Below are positions 19,904-23,343 of a stretch of DNA of 23,343 nucleotides, piece after piece (position 1 is the stretch's first letter; each line of letters starts with the position of its first letter). The translations under genes were made by a program, and so were the position numbers. The stretch is from contig NWUY0300030111.1 of NCBI GenBank assembly GCA_004151065.3, positions 1,485 to 24,827 on the forward strand, read 5' to 3'. The stretch is from Larix sibirica (Eukaryota; Streptophyta; Pinopsida; Pinales; Pinaceae). A model generated the notes under the pieces. It ran no database searches, had not been told where the DNA came from, and saw nothing but the letters and a program-made list of their open reading frames with translations.

Positions 19904-21820
19904 CTATTGATCTAGGATTTTGCCTCTAGTTGATTGAGTGTATTCCCTGTGTAAAGTTGACTTCCACCAAGCTTTTTTTCTAGTGGAGAGACTCCATAGA
20001 ATTTTTTCTCCCATCACTTTATTCAATAAGCTATTATCCCATATTGCTAGTCCTCCATATTCTATAGGATCCATAACTGTTTTCCAATTAGCAAAGTGGT
20101 CTTTTTTGGAGTTCGCTTTTCCTCCTTTCCATAAGAATTTTTGATGTAGCATATCTATATGATTAGAGACCCCTGCCGGTGCTAGCACAACATAATTATG
20201 ATATATAATTAATGATGAAAGGACTGACTTTATTAGAACTATCCGACCGGATGGGTTTGACCATTGAGTACCCCATTGACTCATCCTTTTTCTTATTTTT
20301 TCAATAAGTTCCTTCCAGTCCATGGTATTGGGTCGACCTTGAAAAAATGAGATTCCTAGATAAATGAAAGAGTTCCATTCACTTTTGGTTGAAAATTCTA
20401 AGATATTAGAAATGTTTTGGATATTAATTAGAGAGGAGTTCCATCCATATAAACAACACTTGTGTTTATTTACATATCCACGTGATGCATTAAGATACCT
20501 ATTTATGATTGACTTGAATCTAAGTGCTATCACCACTGAGGCTCCTCCCAATAGAAGTGTATCATCTGCAAACTAAGAATGGTTAAGCTCCTTGAGTCCT
20601 TTTATGATTTTAATGCCTGGGAGGTTTCCTAAGCTCCTTTCTGATTCTAGTATTCTACTTAAAGAATCTTTCATGAGGCTATATAGAATGGGGGAGAGCG
20701 GACATCCTTAACATAGGCCTCTTTCACTCTGAAAGAAGTCAATCGGCCTATCGTTCATTGGCATTGCTATCCAAGGACTGGTTATGCATGCTTTAATCCA
20801 TCCGATGAAATTGTTAGAAAAGCCAAATTTACTAAGAATGAAGAAGATAAAGGAATGTCTTACTCTCTTAAAAGCATTTTCCATATCCATCTTAATGACC
20901 ATACCTATTTCTTTCCTAATTTTGCTAGAGTAAATTGCTTCTTGCACTAAGATAATATTATTGAGGATTTGCCTTTTAGGAATGAAACCCCCTTGGTTCT
21001 ACGATATTATTTGAGATAAAATAGGTTTTAATCTGGTACCCAATATCTTAGGGATTATCTTGTACGGAGAATTGCATAAGGATATTGGTCTGAACCTGGA
21101 GAATGTTGTCGTGTTTTTCTCTTTCAGAATAAGAGCCAAAAATGAAGAATTTGTGCTACCTCCTAACTTGTCCCTTTTCAATGACCATTTTATCATTTTA
21201 CATAAATATTTTTTTATTACATCCCAAAAGTATCTATAGAAGGATATTGAGAATCCAATTGGCCCCGTAGCTTTGACTGGATCTAAATCCCAGATTACAT
21301 TTATTACTTCACCCTCATTAATTTACTTGTTTAGGCCTTGGTTTTCAGGCTGTGAAACTGAAAGGGGAATGTTGAAAAGCATTTATGTCAATGATTCTTG
21401 ATCCACTTGTTACTAGGTTGTTAATAGCTTTTTGAAATGGTGGAAACCTTCCTCCTTTATATCACCATATTCATGTATTTTTTCACTAGTAGAATTGATG
21501 ATTTATGCAACATTATTCCTTTTTTTCCTTGCTTTGGTTTGTCGATGAAAATATGAGGTATTTCTGTCACCCGATTTCAACCACAAAATTCTAGATTTAA
21601 TTATTCAATATTTCTCCTCTTCTCGATGAACCAAGTGGATATTTATTTATTTATATATATTTCATCCATCCACTGCTGTAATGTAGATTCCCCTGTCTCA
21701 ATTCCGTCCTATATTTCTGTCAAACTTTTTTATAACTTTTTTTTTCCAGTAAAAGGTTCTATATAGCTGAATTCAGACCAATGCTTAAGGGTATATTTTA
21801 CTGCTTTTTGGGTTTTAAGA
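19904..21820 (-). pseudogene. LINE reverse transcriptase (ORF2 core), with stops
   Basis: Reverse transcriptase of an L1-type element. The linker (KAVKYTLKHWSEF, then SRILWLKSGDRNTSYFH in another frame) leads into SRFRPISLCNSPYKII, NQGGFIPKRQI, KMDMENAFKRV with the first catalytic Asp, GWIKACITSPWIA, GCPLSPILYSLMKDSL and the catalytic FADDTLLLGGA at about 20550-20572. The thumb-side block then has SQWGTQWSNPSGRIVLIKSV and QKFLWKGGKANSKKDHF. In-frame stops lie before NQGGF, before GCPLSP and before FADD. From 20551 to 19904 the frame is open for 215 codons, which suggests decay that is old but not extreme. Confidence 0.93.
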
Positions 21821-21840
21821 TGAAGAGATTGGAAATACTT

Positions 21841-22586
21841 GTAGTCTTTAGCGAAATATCCGTAAGTATGGCATGATTTACACTAAATGGTAATTGTTCA
21901 TGACCCAACTGTTGGCAATGGCTCCATTTGTTAAACATGAGACAAATAAGTTCAGGTAACCCTTTTTCAAGATCTGCTTCCATTCATATTCTATCACAAT
22001 GGAACATTCCTTGTTTAGGTTCAACTTTGTCTATGTATTTGCCAAGCTTGTTTCCAATGTCCTTCAAGGAGTGATCTCCCCAGTAGTGAAGAGGAAGATG
22101 GGGGAGTCTTACCCACACTGGTACTACTGATCGTAAGTACGAGTCTCAATCGAATTTAGGTGTCCAACTGTTTAGATACATTCCTTTACTGTTGAAGAAG
22201 TATGGGCCACTCCGAAAGATCAAGTCTATGTCTCCTTTAAATTCAAAGAGGAAGGCATATAAGCCTCTTCCACATAAATAGTGGGTCATTGTTCCCTTGA
22301 TCAACGCATGCCCCTTTTTTTGTAGTCAAATTTCCATGGATCTTGGATATGGATAGATTCCAGTAAATTGGCCAGTGAGACCCCTTTTTGCCATTGCTAG
22401 AGCTTTTTTTCCGGCCGACGTGACACTAAGCACCACCTGAAGAATATCTGTCAGGTTTTTAACAAATCTAGAGGATTCATACTTTGAACCAAATTTATTT
22501 AGATATTTCATCAGTGTTCTGAATGCATATTCGTTTGACAATAGTGGTGGAAAATTTCGACTTGAGGTAGATTCCATTACCCACAA
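21841..22586 (-). pseudogene. LINE ORF1: DUF4283 domain plus broken zinc knuckle
   Basis: An RNA-binding-type ORF1 of plant LINEs. An open start (22586-22326) ends RGLTGQFTGIYPYPRSMEI at a stop where Trp is expected. The same frame goes on with HYLCGRGLYAFLFEF, LIFRSGPYFFNSKGMY, a stop, VWVRLPHLPLHYW (about 22080-22118), IGNKLGKYIDKVEPKQG, a stop, and MEADLEKGLPE. After a frame change near 21883 comes CKSCHTYGYFAKDY (21841-21882). This matches the CX2CX4HX4C knuckle, but its His and last Cys are both replaced by Tyr. The three stops are single-codon changes, so the protein can be followed throughout. Confidence 0.85.
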
Positions 22587-22599
22587 AGCACTGCCCTAA

Positions 22600-22881
22600 A
22601 CCTCCATGCTGGTTTTCTTGGAACTCGCTGCCCTTTAGACTACTTTGCAATACCCACTTGTCCGAGCTTTCACATGCATTTTTATTATTATAAAGAATAA
22701 AAAATGCAGGTTATTTAATTGTATTTCTTGAATTAAATAAAAGGGATGTATCATTTTTTAGTCGATTCATTATTATAGATCCCATTTCAAATTGTACATT
22801 TATTAGTTTCTCCTTAAGAATTTAGCATACATATCAAATTATTTAGGTTGGTTAATTATCCCTGGAAGGTAGGGTATCACA
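22600..22881 (+). mobile_element. Probable 3' end of an LTR
   Basis: The sequence ggtagggtatcaca ends in CA at 22881 and is followed after two bases by a tRNA-type primer-binding site, the arrangement at the inner edge of a 5' LTR. The start of the LTR was not found: a TG boundary anywhere between the LINE end and about 22800 is possible, so the left limit is only a guess. There is no second LTR in the window to compare with. Confidence 0.45.
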
Positions 22882-22883
22882 TT

Positions 22884-22900
22884 TGGTATCAAGGATTAAG
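22884..22900 (+). promoter_or_regulatory. Primer-binding site, initiator Met-tRNA type
   Basis: tggtatca (22884-22891) is the first eight bases of the sequence complementary to the 3' end of plant initiator tRNA-Met, the usual primer of plant Ty1/copia and Ty3/gypsy elements. The match weakens after that (aggattaag in place of gagccaggt). Its place two bases after an LTR-like CA end supports the call. Confidence 0.55.
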
Positions 22901-22967
22901 TTCAAAATCTTGCACCAAAAGCATCATCATCATGCTATCACAACAAAATTTGAACCCAAAATCCAAT

Positions 22968-23002
22968 GAGATCCGACGAAAAGGACTGTGTCGTCGGATT
23001 TC
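22968..23002 (+). repeat. GC-rich hairpin in the retroelement leader
   Basis: The arms gagatccgacga (22968-22979) and tcgtcggatttc (22991-23002) pair over 12 bases with one G-T pair and an 11-base loop. It lies about 80 bases after the primer-binding site, in the leader region where retroelement RNAs often carry structured packaging or dimer signals. The role is inference; the pairing is seen. Confidence 0.75.
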
Positions 23003-23015
23003 ACCTTTAAAATTA

Positions 23016-23016
23016 N
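23016..23016. other. Single N without flanking duplication
   Basis: An undetermined base in the leader of the LTR element. Unlike the other two Ns, I found no copy of the sequence to its right anywhere to its left. Confidence 0.8.
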
Positions 23017-23271
23017 TATTACTCAAAAGGATAGTGCTTTTGTGTGCGTGATGGTTGCAACTGAAAATAAAGTGTACAAATGGAAATGTAAAAGCTTCAC
23101 AATTTTCTTGCTTATCTATCCTTCAAAACATGAAATCATAAATTAAACCTAACATAATAAAAAAAATTGTATTTTTCAAAGATGATAGAATCTACAACTA
23201 CAACTACTTCAAAAAATAAAAATTCTTGCTATAAGGGAAATGTTATTTTTAATTTAGTTTTTTCTTCAATA

Positions 23272-23343
23272 ATGAAAGAAATGCAAATAAGTATGAACCA
23301 ACAAGAATCGTCAAACAGTGCAAGCAAAGAGAAGATGGACCCA
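23272..23343 (+). CDS. Possible start of a gag open reading frame (cut by the window end)
   Basis: An ATG at 23272 opens a frame of 24 codons that runs off the end, reading MKEMQISMNQQESSN and on in a polar, charged style. It sits about 390 bases after the primer-binding site, where gag would start in an LTR element. It is too short for a domain, and chance cannot be excluded. Confidence 0.25.
   Translation, partial: MKEMQISMNQQESSNSASKEKMDP

Larger units (their letters stand above)
18404..22586 (-). mobile_element. Degenerate plant L1-type LINE with RNase H, endonuclease region missing
   Basis: A non-LTR retrotransposon read right to left. In order: ORF1 with a DUF4283 domain and a broken CCHC knuckle, the linker before reverse transcriptase, the reverse transcriptase, its C-terminal region, a zf-RVT zinc-binding motif, and RNase H. 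An intact element would copy its RNA into DNA at a nicked target; this one cannot, because all coding parts carry stops and frameshifts. The APE-type endonuclease expected between ORF1 and the linker is absent. The 5' limit may extend to about 22675, where protein-like text continues in another frame. I could not find the 3' A-tail or target-site duplications, so both ends are approximate. A short T/TA-rich microsatellite sits within it at about 21642-21662. Confidence 0.9.

Noticed and set aside
19938-20576. Plus-strand frames opposite the LINE reverse transcriptase
   Set aside because: They are antisense shadows of the minus-strand reverse transcriptase, which has unmistakable motifs.
1-23343. 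CRISPR arrays, phage or bacterial operons, tRNA or rRNA genes
   Set aside because: No regularly spaced identical repeats with unique spacers, no operon-like gene packing, and no complete tRNA cloverleaf or rRNA stretch were seen. The introns and elements are plant nuclear.

Overview
This window is nuclear DNA from a plant with a large, repeat-rich genome. It has spliceosomal GT-AG introns, a plant SnRK1 beta-subunit gene, plant L1-type LINE relics and the start of an LTR retrotransposon. The low gene density and the style of the LINE suggest a gymnosperm, perhaps a conifer, but that is inference from recall. No bacterial, organellar or viral gene was seen, and I found no convincing new defence or enzymatic system.

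Layout. Positions 1-2925 are intron-like sequence with several short tandem repeats. Positions 2926-4005 hold the last three coding exons of a KINbeta1-type SnRK1 regulatory subunit: the CBM48 (KIS) carbohydrate-binding module and the ASC domain. Its N-terminal exon is not visible and probably lies upstream. From 4006 to 7243 there is non-coding sequence with short GC-rich repeats and a tandem 101-bp repeat that looks SINE-like. Positions 7244-11849 and 11851-16440 are two nearly identical copies of one 4.6-kb non-coding segment separated by a single N. From 16786 to about 18300 there is an unidentified, decayed protein-coding relic on the minus strand. From 18404 to about 22586 lies a decayed minus-strand LINE with ORF1 (DUF4283 and zinc knuckle), reverse transcriptase, zf-RVT and RNase H, but with its endonuclease region missing. 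From about 22600 to the end is the probable 3' end of an LTR, an initiator-Met primer-binding site, a GC-rich hairpin and perhaps the start of gag.

Two of the three single-N positions (2261 and 11850) sit exactly between two copies of the same sequence, 249 bp and 4.6 kb long. The most economical reading is unmerged contig or haplotype overlaps rather than real tandem duplications. If so, the true locus is about 4.8 kb shorter than this window and the repeat content is overstated.

Only the SnRK1 beta gene looks functional. Every other protein-like tract contains stops and frameshifts.
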